Assembly (NCBI GenBank): GCA_021808055.1
Contig: JAKBCH010000022.1
Coordinates: 1-30,003, forward strand
From: Pseudomonadota bacterium
GTDB lineage: Bacteria; Pseudomonadota; Alphaproteobacteria; Acetobacterales; Acetobacteraceae
Direction: 5' to 3'
Length of the DNA: 30,003 nt
Shown here piece after piece: positions 9,491-17,228 of this stretch (positions are counted from its first letter, which is position 1; each line of letters starts with the position of its first letter). Below the pieces are notes generated by a model. It saw only the letters and a program-made list of their open reading frames with translations, had not been told where the DNA came from and searched no databases. The position numbers and the translations under genes are program-made.

Positions 9491-9895
9491 ATGCAATCAG
9501 GGTTCGAGGCCACGACCGGCGACATTACCGTGCAGGTGCGCGTGGCTTATCTGGATGAACAATCCCAGCCCGAAGCCGGGCAATTCTTCTGGGCGTATCA
9601 CATCACCATCATCAACCACGGTGTTGAGACCGTGCAGCTTTTGAAGCGAAGTTGGGTGATTACCGATGCCAATGGCCGGGTGGTGAACGTGCATGGCGAG
9701 GGTGTGGTGGGTAAGCAGCCGGTGCTGCGACCCGGCGAGAGATTTGAGTATAGCTCCGGCACGCCGCTCGGCACTTCAACCGGCTTCATGGTGGGCACAT
9801 ACCATATGAAATTATTGCCTTCGAGCATGGCGTTTGACGTGGCGGTGCCCGCCTTCAGCCTGGATAGCCCGCACCAGGATGCGCGGCGGCATTGA
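9491..9895 (+). CDS. apaG: ApaG-family protein
   Basis: A small all-beta protein of the ApaG/DUF525 family, associated with Co2+/Mg2+ homeostasis in enterobacteria; its biochemical role is not settled. The product is 134 residues, typical. Family features: VRVAYLDEQSQPEAGQFFWAYHITI near the start, the ITDANGRVVNV strand, and the glycine motif GEGVVG at 69-74 followed by KQPVLRPGE. The C-terminal FMVGTYHM stretch also fits. It is divergent from the TPR lipoprotein gene and 51 bp upstream of folE in the same direction. Confidence 0.93.
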   Translation: MQSGFEATTGDITVQVRVAYLDEQSQPEAGQFFWAYHITIINHGVETVQLLKRSWVITDANGRVVNVHGEGVVGKQPVLRPGERFEYSSGTPLGTSTGFMVGTYHMKLLPSSMAFDVAVPAFSLDSPHQDARRH

Positions 9896-9946
9896 ATTTT
9901 GACAGAATGATCCACCTGGCTCGGGTGAGCGTATTGATGTGCTGCG

Positions 9947-10606
9947 ATGAGAAGCGAAATGGAGCGCGTTTTGAAGACCAATGAAAAGGGCGGTAACGTC
10001 GCCAAGAAAAAGCAGAGCCGGGTGAGGCCCAGCCGTGATGAGGCCGAGGCAGCGGTACGCACATTGCTGCTATGGGCCGGCGAGGATATCTCCCGCGAGG
10101 GTTTGCGCGATACGCCCAAGCGAGTCGTCAAATCTTACGAAGAATTCTTCAAAGGCTATGGTGAAGACCCGGTGGCCATACTTTCCCGCACCTTTGAGGA
10201 GACGGATGGCTATGACGAGATTGTGCTGCTGAAGGATATCCGCCTGGAGAGCCATTGCGAGCATCATATGGTGCCGATTGTAGGACGGGCGCATGTGGCG
10301 TATCTGCCGGGCAAACGTGTTGTCGGGATCTCTAAGCTGGCGCGGGTGGTGGATGCTTTTGCCAAGCGCTTCCAGATTCAGGAGAAGCTGACAGCGCAGA
10401 TTGCCAACACCATCCAGCAGGTGTTGCAGCCGCGCGGTGTGGCGGTGGTGATTGAGGCGAACCACCAATGCATCTCTACTCGTGGCGTGCACAAGCCGGG
10501 TGTTTCTATGGTGACCAGCCACATGCTGGGTGAATTCCGGGAAAATGATTCGACCCGGCGGGAGTTGCTGGCGATGCTGCAAACCCGGACCTGCACAGCG
10601 GAGTGA
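9947..10606 (+). CDS. folE: GTP cyclohydrolase I
   Basis: Converts GTP to 7,8-dihydroneopterin triphosphate, the first step of folate/pterin synthesis. The product is 219 residues. Zinc ligands match the family spacing: Cys104 and His107 in SHCEHHMVP, and Cys175 in NHQCISTRG. Other signatures are [40 protein letters not shown] and the C-terminal SHMLGEFRE. The first 30 residues are lysine/arginine-rich and poorly conserved; the in-frame ATG at 9959 is an alternative start. No strong Shine-Dalgarno sequence precedes either. A lone TTGACA lies at 9899-9904, but no matching -10 box was found at 16-18 nt. Confidence 0.97.
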   Translation: MRSEMERVLKTNEKGGNVAKKKQSRVRPSRDEAEAAVRTLLLWAGEDISREGLRDTPKRVVKSYEEFFKGYGEDPVAILSRTFEETDGYDEIVLLKDIRLESHCEHHMVPIVGRAHVAYLPGKRVVGISKLARVVDAFAKRFQIQEKLTAQIANTIQQVLQPRGVAVVIEANHQCISTRGVHKPGVSMVTSHMLGEFRENDSTRRELLAMLQTRTCTAE

Positions 10607-10630
10607 CCTGAACTTTAGAGGAGCCTATCC

Positions 10631-11707
10631 GTGCCGAGCGATACAGCCCGCCTCACAAGCAGCCCTTTCAGTGCCGCCCGCCCCGCAGGGGGTGCGGCAA
10701 GCCAAGCCAACCGGAGGCTGGTTGCCAACTGGCTTTACCTGCTCGCCTTCATGATCTGGGTGATGGTCGGTATTGGCGGCTATACGCGCGATTCCGGCTC
10801 CGGGCTTTCGATCATGAAATGGGAGCCGATTATCGGCGTGCTGCCGCCGCTGAACCAGGATGCCTGGAACAAGCTGTTCGCGCTGTATAAAACCATTCCG
10901 CAATATCAGATTTTGCATCCCGGTATGGGGTTGCACGGCTTTCAACAATTGTTCTGGCCGGAATATTTTCACCGGCTTTGGGGGCGGTTGATGGGCATGG
11001 TGCTGCTGGTGCCGCTGGTTATTTTCGCGCTTACCGGGCGTGTTGAAAAACGCCTTATCAAATGGCTGTTCCTGCTGTTTCTGCTGGGCGGGCTACAGGG
11101 GCTTATCGGCTGGCTGATGGTCTCCTCAGGCTTCGACCCGGATTCCACCGCCGTTGCGCCAGGCTGGCTCTCGCTGCATTTCTTCGGCGCGATGTTCCTG
11201 TTCAGCGCGGTGTTGTGGACGGCCTTTACCGTCACCGCGCCTGAACCCGGGCGTTATGCAGGTTTAAAAGGCTTGCGCGGCCATTGCATAGGCTCTTTCG
11301 CGGTGCTGCTGCTGGCGATGCTGGGCGGCACCATCGTTTCCGGCATTCATGGCATCGCGGATTTTTCCATGGCCAAGAATATCGGTACCGGGCAGCCGCC
11401 CGCTGGTTGGCCCGCCGGGTTTCTCAGCAACCCCGCCACGGTAATCTTCGACCACCAGACATTGGCGGTGCTGGCGGCGCTGGCCATTATCGCCATCACC
11501 GTCCGCGCATTGCGCAAAGAGGCGCCACCGCCGGTGCGCGATGCCGCCTTGCTCGCGGGCGGGCTGGTGATATTGCAATTTGTGCTGGGGGTTACCGCCC
11601 TGGTTTCGGCCAAGATTGACCTTGGCGTGGCGCACCAGATGAATGCGGTGGCGCTGATGGGGGCGATGCTGTTGATCATTCATCGGCTGAGAGGTGCCAC
11701 ACGCTAA
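10631..11707 (+). CDS. ctaA: Heme A synthase paralogue 1 (Cox15/CtaA, type 2), catalytic N-half intact
   Basis: Eight-helix membrane protein of the Cox15/CtaA family, which oxidises the C8 methyl of heme O to a formyl group to give heme A. The product is 358 residues. The N-terminal half is canonical: GGYTRDSGSGLSIMKWEP, the essential Glu-x-x-His pair in WPEYFHRLWGR (Glu111, His114) and His183 (SLHFFG). The C-terminal half keeps His275 and His335 but its surroundings are degenerate: the usual NTFPxMDG loop is replaced by ADFSMAKNIGTGQPPAG, and FxHR reads FDHQ. The GTG start at 10631 follows AGAGGAG (10617-10623). Its TAA overlaps the ATG of the second paralogue by one base (TAATG), so the two are probably translated together. 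Confidence 0.92.
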   Translation: MPSDTARLTSSPFSAARPAGGAASQANRRLVANWLYLLAFMIWVMVGIGGYTRDSGSGLSIMKWEPIIGVLPPLNQDAWNKLFALYKTIPQYQILHPGMGLHGFQQLFWPEYFHRLWGRLMGMVLLVPLVIFALTGRVEKRLIKWLFLLFLLGGLQGLIGWLMVSSGFDPDSTAVAPGWLSLHFFGAMFLFSAVLWTAFTVTAPEPGRYAGLKGLRGHCIGSFAVLLLAMLGGTIVSGIHGIADFSMAKNIGTGQPPAGWPAGFLSNPATVIFDHQTLAVLAALAIIAITVRALRKEAPPPVRDAALLAGGLVILQFVLGVTALVSAKIDLGVAHQMNAVALMGAMLLIIHRLRGATR

Positions 11708-12753
11708 TGACGAAGGATAAAGCCGTCGGGAACTGGCTGCTGCTGCTGGCCGCGATGGTGTTTGGCATGGTGGTTGGCGGCGGCCATGCGCGAACCATAG
11801 GTGCCAGTTTTTCCATTCAGGTTTGGCGGCCGTTCACCGGCTTTATACCGCCGATGAATGGGGCGGACTGGAACCAGCTTTACGGGCTGTTCCAGCGCAC
11901 CGCGCAGTATCAGGCTCACCCGATCAACATGGCGCAGTATAAGGCCCTGTTCTGGCCGATGTTTCTGGACCGCTGTTGGGGCAGGTTGATGGCCTGCGTG
12001 TTTCTGCTGCCCTTTGCGGTGTTTCTGCTGAAAGGCCGGATTCAGCGCAAGCTGGCCCTCTGGCTCGGCTGTATTTTTCTGCTGGGCGCGGGGCAGGCAA
12101 CCTATGGCTGGTATATGGTGCAGACCGGCATGTATCCCGGTGTGCTCTCCCCGCCGCCGGTTTGGGCGGCGCCGCATCTGCTCTCCGCCATGCTGATTTT
12201 CGCGGCCTTGCTCTGGACCGGCCTGAGCTTGCGCAACCCAGAGCCGGTGCGAGTTGAAGGCGCTGTTACGCTGCGCGGGTTTACCACCACCACGATGGGG
12301 TTGGTCTGGCTCACCATGGGCTTCGGCGCGCTGGTTGCCACCTCCGGCGCGTTGAAGGTGTTCAACACGTTCCCCACCATGGATGGCGCCTGGCTGCCGC
12401 CGGACATGTTCGGCAATAACCCGGTTTGGATGAATTTCATCACCAACAAGGGTACGGTGCAGTTCTGCCACCGCCTGCTGGCGACAATCACTGCGCTCAC
12501 CGCCCTCACCACCGCCGTGATGGGCCTGCGGATGAAGTTGCCGCCCGCCACGCGGGATTTATTTCTGCTGCTGGCAGGGCTGGTGGCGTTGCAATATGTG
12601 CTCGGCATGGCGACACTTGTGCTGGGAAATAACGAGCTCGGCTTTGTGCATGAGCTGAATGCCGTGCTGCTGTTTGCCGCCGCCATAGCTGCCCGCCATG
12701 GGTTGCGCGGCGCGGTGGCGGCCCCCGCCGGAGCCTTCGCCCCGGCGGAATAG
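11707..12753 (+). CDS. Heme A synthase paralogue 2 (Cox15/CtaA), N-half catalytic motif lost
   Basis: A second Cox15/CtaA-family membrane protein, 348 residues, directly coupled to the first. Here the pattern is reversed. The EYxHR motif reads MFLDR, so both the essential Glu and the first heme-ligand His are missing (Met85, Asp88), and the GSGLS loop has become GASFS. The second N-half His (His157, APHLLSA) remains. The C-terminal half is canonical: GALVATSGALKVFNTFPTMDGAW, FCHRLLA with His255, and VHELNAV with His315. By itself it should not oxidise heme O as known CtaA proteins do. It may pair with paralogue 1 as the cofactor-heme subunit, or have a separate role. tldD follows 7 nt after its stop. 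Confidence 0.88.
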   Translation: MTKDKAVGNWLLLLAAMVFGMVVGGGHARTIGASFSIQVWRPFTGFIPPMNGADWNQLYGLFQRTAQYQAHPINMAQYKALFWPMFLDRCWGRLMACVFLLPFAVFLLKGRIQRKLALWLGCIFLLGAGQATYGWYMVQTGMYPGVLSPPPVWAAPHLLSAMLIFAALLWTGLSLRNPEPVRVEGAVTLRGFTTTTMGLVWLTMGFGALVATSGALKVFNTFPTMDGAWLPPDMFGNNPVWMNFITNKGTVQFCHRLLATITALTALTTAVMGLRMKLPPATRDLFLLLAGLVALQYVLGMATLVLGNNELGFVHELNAVLLFAAAIAARHGLRGAVAAPAGAFAPAE

Positions 12754-12760
12754 GAGAGAG

Positions 12761-14200
12761 ATGATGAGTGACGCGCTGAACAAGGCAGACGAGCTGTTCC
12801 ACGGCCCAAAGGGCTTGGATATTGACGCTGCGCGCAAGCATATCGCCACGGCGTTGGACGGAACCGATGACGGTGAGCTGTTCCTGGAATACCGCGAATC
12901 CGAATCCATCTCGCTGGATGATGGCCGCATCCGCGCCGCCAGTTTTGATACGCGCAGGGGCTTTGGCCTGCGCGCCGTGCTGGGCGAGGCGGCGTACTAC
13001 GCCCATGCCGGAGACCTTTCCGCCCCGGCCTTGGCCCGCGCGGCGGAGACCATCCGGGCCGCCAAGGCCATGGAGCAGAACGTTTCGGCAGGTGATCCGG
13101 CCCCGGCCTGCGCCCCGCTTTATGAGGGCGTGAACCCGCTCGGCGAAGCCCCGTTTGCGGACCGCGCGGCCCTGCTCAAGCAGATCGACGATTTCGCCCG
13201 CGCGGCGGACAAGCGCGTGGTGCAGGTGATGGCCAGCATCGCCGGGGAGTGGCAGGTGATCGAGATCATCCGCGCCGGCGGCGCCCGTGTGGCGGATATC
13301 CGCCCGCTGGTGCGGCTCAATGTGTCCGTGGTGCTGGAGGAAAACGGCAAGCGCGAATCCGGCAGCCATGGCGCGGGCGGACGTTCCGGTTACGGCGCCT
13401 ATATCGCTCCGGATTTCTGGCAGAACGCGGTACGCGAGGCCATCCGCCAGGCGGAGGTGAATTTGCGCGCCGTGGCGGCCCCGGCGGGCGAAATGCCGGT
13501 GGTGCTGGGCTCCGGTTGGCCGGGCATTCTGCTGCACGAAGCGATTGGGCATGGCCTGGAGGGTGATTTCAACCGCAAGCAAACCAGCGCCTTCGCCGGG
13601 CTGCTCGGTAGCCGCATTGCGTCGAAAGGGGTGACGGTGGTGGATGACGGCACCATCCCCAACCGCCGCGGCTCGCTCACCATCGACGATGAGGGCACGC
13701 CCACCTCCCGCACCGTGATGATCGAAGATGGTATTCTCACCGGTTTTATTCAGGACCGGCAGAACGCCCGGCTGATGAACATGCGCGCCACCGGCAATGG
13801 CCGCCGCCAGAGCTATGCCCACGCGCCGATGCCGCGCATGACCAACACCATTATGATGGGCGGGCAGGATAATAAGGAAGATATGATCCGCTCCGTGAAG
13901 CGCGGCTTGTATGCCGTGAATTTCGGCGGCGGGCAGGTGGATATCACCTCCGGCAAGTTCGTTTTCGCCGCTTCCGAGGCTTACCTGATCGAGGATGGCA
14001 AGGTGACGACCCCGGTGAAGGGGGCCACGCTGATCGGCAACGGGCCGGACGCGCTGACCAAGGTGGAGATGATCGGCAACGACCCGGCGCTCGACCCCGG
14101 CATTGGCACCTGCGGCAAAAACGGCCAGGGCGTGCCCGTGGGGGTGGGGCAACCGACATTGAAGCTCTCCGGCCTCACCATTGGCGGCACGGCGGCGTGA
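12761..14200 (+). CDS. tldD: Metalloprotease TldD
   Basis: Zinc metalloprotease that normally works as a TldD/TldE(PmbA) heterodimer to degrade unfolded peptides and mature certain peptide products. The product is 479 residues. The metal-binding motif HEAIGH starts at His259, within GILLHEAIGHGLEGDF; the C-terminal IGTCGKNGQGVPVGVGQPTLKLSGLTIGG is diagnostic of TldD. The start at 12761 (ATG ATG) follows AGGAGAG; the frame is open upstream but overlaps the end of the heme A synthase paralogue. No pmbA partner lies in the window. The TGA overlaps the GTG start of the next gene by 4 nt. Confidence 0.96.
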   Translation: MMSDALNKADELFHGPKGLDIDAARKHIATALDGTDDGELFLEYRESESISLDDGRIRAASFDTRRGFGLRAVLGEAAYYAHAGDLSAPALARAAETIRAAKAMEQNVSAGDPAPACAPLYEGVNPLGEAPFADRAALLKQIDDFARAADKRVVQVMASIAGEWQVIEIIRAGGARVADIRPLVRLNVSVVLEENGKRESGSHGAGGRSGYGAYIAPDFWQNAVREAIRQAEVNLRAVAAPAGEMPVVLGSGWPGILLHEAIGHGLEGDFNRKQTSAFAGLLGSRIASKGVTVVDDGTIPNRRGSLTIDDEGTPTSRTVMIEDGILTGFIQDRQNARLMNMRATGNGRRQSYAHAPMPRMTNTIMMGGQDNKEDMIRSVKRGLYAVNFGGGQVDITSGKFVFAASEAYLIEDGKVTTPVKGATLIGNGPDALTKVEMIGNDPALDPGIGTCGKNGQGVPVGVGQPTLKLSGLTIGGTAA

Positions 14201-14946
14201 TTCCCAAAAATTTCTGCGCCGCATTGGCGGTTTACGTGGCTTTAGCAGGTTGTGCCGCGGCGCAGGAGCTGACCATTCCGCCGCCGGTCTGGCCACATTT
14301 GCCTGTACACGCGGCTTCTGCCGCGGGGTTTGTTCCCAAGGGATGGGCGCTTGAGGCTCAGGCGAGGGGGGATTTAAACGGCGATCGCGTGCCGGATTTG
14401 ATGTTGGTTCTGCGCGATCAGTCACCGAAGAACATCATTCCTAACCCTGACGGGTTTGGCGAGGACCCACTCGACAGCAATCCGCGCATCCTGCTGGTGG
14501 CGCTGGGTGGTAAGGATGGATACCGCCTGATTGCCGCCAACCATGATCTCATTACCCGCCATACCGACCCTGATATGGAGGATCCTTTCGACGCCAATGG
14601 CGGGGTGCTGTTTAAAAACGGCGCATTTCAGATCGATGTGAGCAGTTTTTATGACGCAGGCTCCTGGCAGACCGAAGATGTGACCTTCACCTTCAGATAC
14701 CGGCATGGGCAGGTTGTGCTGGTGGGGTATGACAGCACGACAGTCAGCCGTAATTCCGGCGAGATGGACGGCGTAAGCGCCGATTACCTCACAGGCCGGG
14801 TTAAGACCACAAATGGCGAAATTGATAGCGATTCTGAGACTGTCAGTTGGTCGCATCTAAAGCCGCACAGGCTGCTGCGGCTGTCAGGTCTTGGCGATGG
14901 CCTGCTGTTCGACCCGCTGGCGGAGCGGTTCGACGCGCCTTCCTGA
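14197..14946 (+). CDS. Secreted FG-GAP-like protein, probable lipoprotein
   Basis: A 249-residue exported protein of unknown function. The N-terminus is a short signal sequence ending in LAGC, which fits a lipobox, then AAAQELTIPPP. Residues 55-75 (ARGDLNGDRVPDLMLVL) resemble one FG-GAP/VCBS calcium-binding strand (DxNxDxxxD). The remainder has an acidic, Asp/Asn-rich surface with no further repeat. The GTG start overlaps the tldD stop (GTGA), so expression likely depends on tldD. No Shine-Dalgarno sequence stands out. Exported single-FG-GAP proteins of this kind are seen near proteobacterial tldD or peptidase genes, but I cannot name a function. A terminator follows at once. Confidence 0.75.
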   Translation: MIPKNFCAALAVYVALAGCAAAQELTIPPPVWPHLPVHAASAAGFVPKGWALEAQARGDLNGDRVPDLMLVLRDQSPKNIIPNPDGFGEDPLDSNPRILLVALGGKDGYRLIAANHDLITRHTDPDMEDPFDANGGVLFKNGAFQIDVSSFYDAGSWQTEDVTFTFRYRHGQVVLVGYDSTTVSRNSGEMDGVSADYLTGRVKTTNGEIDSDSETVSWSHLKPHRLLRLSGLGDGLLFDPLAERFDAPS

Positions 14947-14951
14947 AGCGT

Positions 14952-14979
14952 AAAAAAGGGCCTTGCAGGCCCCTTTTTT
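14952..14979. terminator. Bidirectional rho-independent terminator
   Basis: AAAAAAGGGCC, loop TTGCA, GGCCCCTTTTTT. The stem is flanked by A- and T-runs, so it can end both the plus-strand tldD operon and the converging carD transcript. It overlaps the end of carD by 2 nt. Confidence 0.9.
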
Positions 14980-15733
14980 ATTCAGACTTCAAATGCCCCA
15001 GCAGCTTCTCAATCGCCGTGGGTTTGTCCACCTGTTCCAGTGCTGCGTATTCGGCCGCCAGCCGGTCGAGCGCTGATTCGTAAATCTGCCGTTCGGAGAA
15101 GCTCTGGTCCGGCTGCCCGGCATTGCGGTGCAAGTCACGCACTACCTCGGCGATGGCGGAGGGGTCGCCGGAATTGATCTTCGCCTCATATTCCTGCGCG
15201 CGGCGGGACCACATGGTGCGCTTGATGCGCGCCCGGCCTTTCAGCACGGCAAGAACCTCATCGAAGCTCTTTTTGGAGGTGAGTTTACGCAAACCGGCGG
15301 TGCGGGCCTTGGTGGTGGGCACGCGCAGGGTCATGCGGTTTTCGGTGAAGGTTATGCAGATGAGTTCCAGCTTATGCCCGGCGATTTCTTCCACGCCGAT
15401 GCGGTCCACCTTGCCGACGCCATGGGTGGGGTACACCACATAATCGCCTTCCTTGAAGATTTCGGCCTTGGCGGGGGCACGCGGCGGGGCCAGCGGACGG
15501 ATGGGCCCGGCGGGAATGCCGCCATGCATCACCGGGGCCGGGGCCGCCGGGGCAGGCGCTGGGGCTGCTTCCTTAGGGGTCTCTTTCGGCGGCTCGGCGG
15601 CGGGTGCCTTTGGCGCGGCGGGTGCCTTTGCTGCTGCGGGTGCCTTCGGCGCAGCGGGTACCTTTGGCGCAGCCTCTTCCAGTTCGGGTTTCACGGCCTT
15701 CTTGGAAGCGCCGGTTTTCTGCTTTTCCGTCAT
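14978..15733 (-). CDS. carD: CarD/CdnL-family RNA polymerase-binding regulator with long Lys/Ala/Pro tail
   Basis: CarD/CdnL proteins bind the RNA polymerase beta subunit and stabilise open promoter complexes, notably at rRNA promoters. The 251-residue product has a standard CarD domain from about residue 92 (FKEGDYVVYPTHGVGKVDRIG, then RVPTTKARTAGLRKL) and the DNA-contacting helical part (RARIKRTMWSRRAQEYEAKI, SFSERQIYESALDRLAAEY). Alphaproteobacterial relatives are usually about 170 residues. The extra N-terminal ~90 residues are low-complexity Ala/Pro/Lys, like a histone H1 tail, partly encoded by a four-copy 18-bp repeat. The ATG at 15731-15733 is preceded by GGAG; the frame opens further upstream to 15775 but that part lacks support. 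fdxA lies upstream. Confidence 0.92.
   Translation of the reverse strand: MTEKQKTGASKKAVKPELEEAAPKVPAAPKAPAAAKAPAAPKAPAAEPPKETPKEAAPAPAPAAPAPVMHGGIPAGPIRPLAPPRAPAKAEIFKEGDYVVYPTHGVGKVDRIGVEEIAGHKLELICITFTENRMTLRVPTTKARTAGLRKLTSKKSFDEVLAVLKGRARIKRTMWSRRAQEYEAKINSGDPSAIAEVVRDLHRNAGQPDQSFSERQIYESALDRLAAEYAALEQVDKPTAIEKLLGHLKSE
15603..15674. repeat. Four tandem 18-bp units inside carD
   Basis: Units at 15603-15620, 15621-15638, 15639-15656 and 15657-15674, with plus-strand consensus GGTGCCTTTGGCGCGGCG and a few substitutions. On the coding strand they give Ala/Pro/Lys hexapeptides (KAPAAP-like) in the CarD tail. Copy number could vary between strains by slippage. Confidence 0.85.
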
Positions 15734-15834
15734 TACCACTCCGCTCGCACGGCGCGCGGGGCGCCGCCTTAACAATAAACGGCCGGGCGCGGTAAACCGC
15801 CCCGGCTGACCCGAATGATTGTATCAGATTTTTG

Positions 15835-15855
15835 GCCGCCCGTCACGCGGGCGGC
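15835..15855. other. Hairpin between fdxA and carD
   Basis: GCCGCCCG, loop TCACG, CGGGCGGC: eight perfect pairs. On the transcribed (minus) strand it is followed by CAAAAATC rather than T residues. It may stabilise the fdxA 3' end or attenuate read-through. Confidence 0.5.
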
Positions 15856-15861
15856 GGCGGG

Positions 15862-16194
15862 TTAGGGTTTGCCCGGCTCCAAAGAGAGCATGGCTTCCTT
15901 GCCGGGTTTGTCTTTCCACTCCTCGGCATCTGCAGGCGGGGTGCCCTTGCGGGTGATGTTGGGCCAGGATTTGGAGAGGTCGCGGTTGCGTTCCAGCCAA
16001 TGGGCGGCGCGGTCGTCGCTGTCCGGCACAATGGCTTCGGCCGGGCATTCCGGCTCGCACACGCCGCAATCGATGCACTCATCCGGGTTGATGACCAGGA
16101 AATTTTCACCAACATAGAAGCAATCGACCGGGCAGACTTCGATACAATCCATGAATTTGCACTTGATGCAGTTTTCGGTGACCACGTAGGTCAT
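15862..16194 (-). CDS. fdxA: 7Fe-8S ferredoxin FdxA
   Basis: A 110-residue low-potential ferredoxin of the Azotobacter FdI type, with one 3Fe-4S and one 4Fe-4S cluster. The cysteine pattern fits: Cys9, Cys17 and Cys50 for the 3Fe-4S cluster; Cys21, Cys40, Cys43 and Cys46 for the 4Fe-4S cluster; extra Cys12 and Cys25 as in FdI. The first motif is [14 protein letters not shown] and the second [12 protein letters not shown]. The C-terminal region ([23 protein letters not shown]) is typical of alphaproteobacterial FdxA. A perfect 8-bp hairpin (15835-15855) follows the gene but has no downstream T-run, so it is not a standard terminator; transcription may continue into carD. Confidence 0.97.
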   Translation of the reverse strand: MTYVVTENCIKCKFMDCIEVCPVDCFYVGENFLVINPDECIDCGVCEPECPAEAIVPDSDDRAAHWLERNRDLSKSWPNITRKGTPPADAEEWKDKPGKEAMLSLEPGKP

Positions 16195-16257
16195 TCGGCA
16201 CTCCTGATAAAACGCACGTAAATTTGCACTCCCTATGCGCGCGGGAGAGGATTGAGG

Positions 16258-17079
16258 TCAAGTTGCGGGGGTGGGCAGGGTGGCCTTCCAGTCAGCTTTG
16301 GGGACGATGCCGTGCGGGTTGAGGTAGGGGCGGAGCTTGGACCAGGGGATGAGGGCGAAGTATATAGCCTGGTTATTTATGGCCCCGCTGGGTAGTTCAT
16401 CATGGCCATAAAGATATCCCAGCCCCATAGAGCCAAGCAGCCAATGGTGCCGATCCGCATAGTCGATTCCTTTGAGAGGAATGAAAGCACGCTCCTTATG
16501 AGCGTCAGCGATAATTGCGTTAAGCCAACCAGAATTAGGGATAAATATATCTCTTGGCGTAATAGGACGCCGTTTTGCAACCAACCAGTTAAATCCCCAT
16601 TGGTAAAAATGGCGATGAGTATCATGAGGATAAACATAACCAAGGCAGTATAGCGAGATCACGCCTGGCAACATGGACTCCACGGGGCGTGCCTCAGACT
16701 GTTTACCTTCGTAGTTAAAACGAGCGCGAGGATCACAAATGAGATTATAATCGGTATCAGGATCAGCAACCTGAGAAGTATAATTAGGTCCTCCGATATC
16801 ACCCCACCATTGGATAAATAGTTTTTTGAACTTTGAATTATAGACCATCGCATCTTGAGATAATGGTGCCGCTATCAGCTGGTATGAAAGAAGTAGCTGA
16901 ACATCAAAATTGTAACCAAAATTGCGGTGAGGGATTGATGGGTGTCCCCAGGAATCAAAATACGTGGCCATATCATATCCAGCACCATAATCGGTCGCTG
17001 CTGCTGTTTGAGAATGGGCAATGGCAAAGAAACAGCTCGTCAGAGTTAAAACGATTAATCGGAGCCACTTAACCGCCAC
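16258..17079 (-). CDS. AT-rich secreted orphan protein inserted between the S4 gene and fdxA
   Basis: Not recognised. The 273-residue product starts with a clear signal peptide (MAVKWLRLIVLTLTSCFFAIAHSQ) and no membrane segment follows, so it is probably periplasmic or secreted. The mature part is rich in Trp, Tyr and His, with recurring aromatic stretches (FIQWWGDIGGPNY, HRHFYQWGFNW, DRHHWLLGSMGLGYLYGHDE). Base composition is unlike its neighbours: hand counts of 60-base blocks give 42% GC (16501-16560), 40% (16741-16800) and 35% (16801-16860), against 68% in fdxA (15961-16020). The GTG start at 17077-17079 is the best available, with only a weak GAGA upstream. A plausible own promoter lies at 17110-17138. 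Signs point to horizontal acquisition. Confidence 0.72.
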   Translation of the reverse strand: MAVKWLRLIVLTLTSCFFAIAHSQTAAATDYGAGYDMATYFDSWGHPSIPHRNFGYNFDVQLLLSYQLIAAPLSQDAMVYNSKFKKLFIQWWGDIGGPNYTSQVADPDTDYNLICDPRARFNYEGKQSEARPVESMLPGVISLYCLGYVYPHDTHRHFYQWGFNWLVAKRRPITPRDIFIPNSGWLNAIIADAHKERAFIPLKGIDYADRHHWLLGSMGLGYLYGHDELPSGAINNQAIYFALIPWSKLRPYLNPHGIVPKADWKATLPTPAT

Positions 17080-17109
17080 TGTCTGTCTCGCATAACGTTG
17101 CGAAATAAA

Positions 17110-17138
17110 ACTATAATAAGACGGATACTGTGCCGCAA
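17110..17138 (-). promoter_or_regulatory. Candidate sigma70-type promoter of the AT-rich orphan gene
   Basis: On the minus strand TTGCGG (17133-17138), 17-bp spacer, TATAGT (17110-17115). The -10 matches 5 of 6, the -35 only 3 of 6. It lies about 30 bp upstream of the GTG at 17079. Confidence 0.4.
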
Positions 17139-17173
17139 GGGATCAAATTGCCGGCATTGCAGGTGAAGGGCGG

Positions 17174-17212
17174 TGGATTGCCGCGCCTGCTGCGCACGGC
17201 TCGCAATGACGA
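17174..17212. repeat. Dispersed REP-like element (CGTCATTGCGAG type)
   Basis: The minus strand reads TCGTCATTGCGAGCC, then about 12 bases, then GCGGCAATCCA. This is the pattern of a short imperfect palindrome (outer ATTGC/GCAAT pairs) found as an intergenic repeat in many proteobacteria. It sits just upstream of the AT-rich orphan gene. Confidence 0.55.
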
Positions 17213-17228
17213 GTTTCTAAAGGCTCGG

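Noticed and set aside
9899..9904. folE promoter from the perfect TTGACA
   Set aside because: No acceptable -10 hexamer lies 16-18 nt downstream.
12506..14425. A 639-codon open frame on the minus strand antisense to tldD
   Set aside because: It lies over tldD, whose product is unmistakable; its translation is His/Arg/Gly-rich without any domain, as expected from a GC-rich shadow frame.
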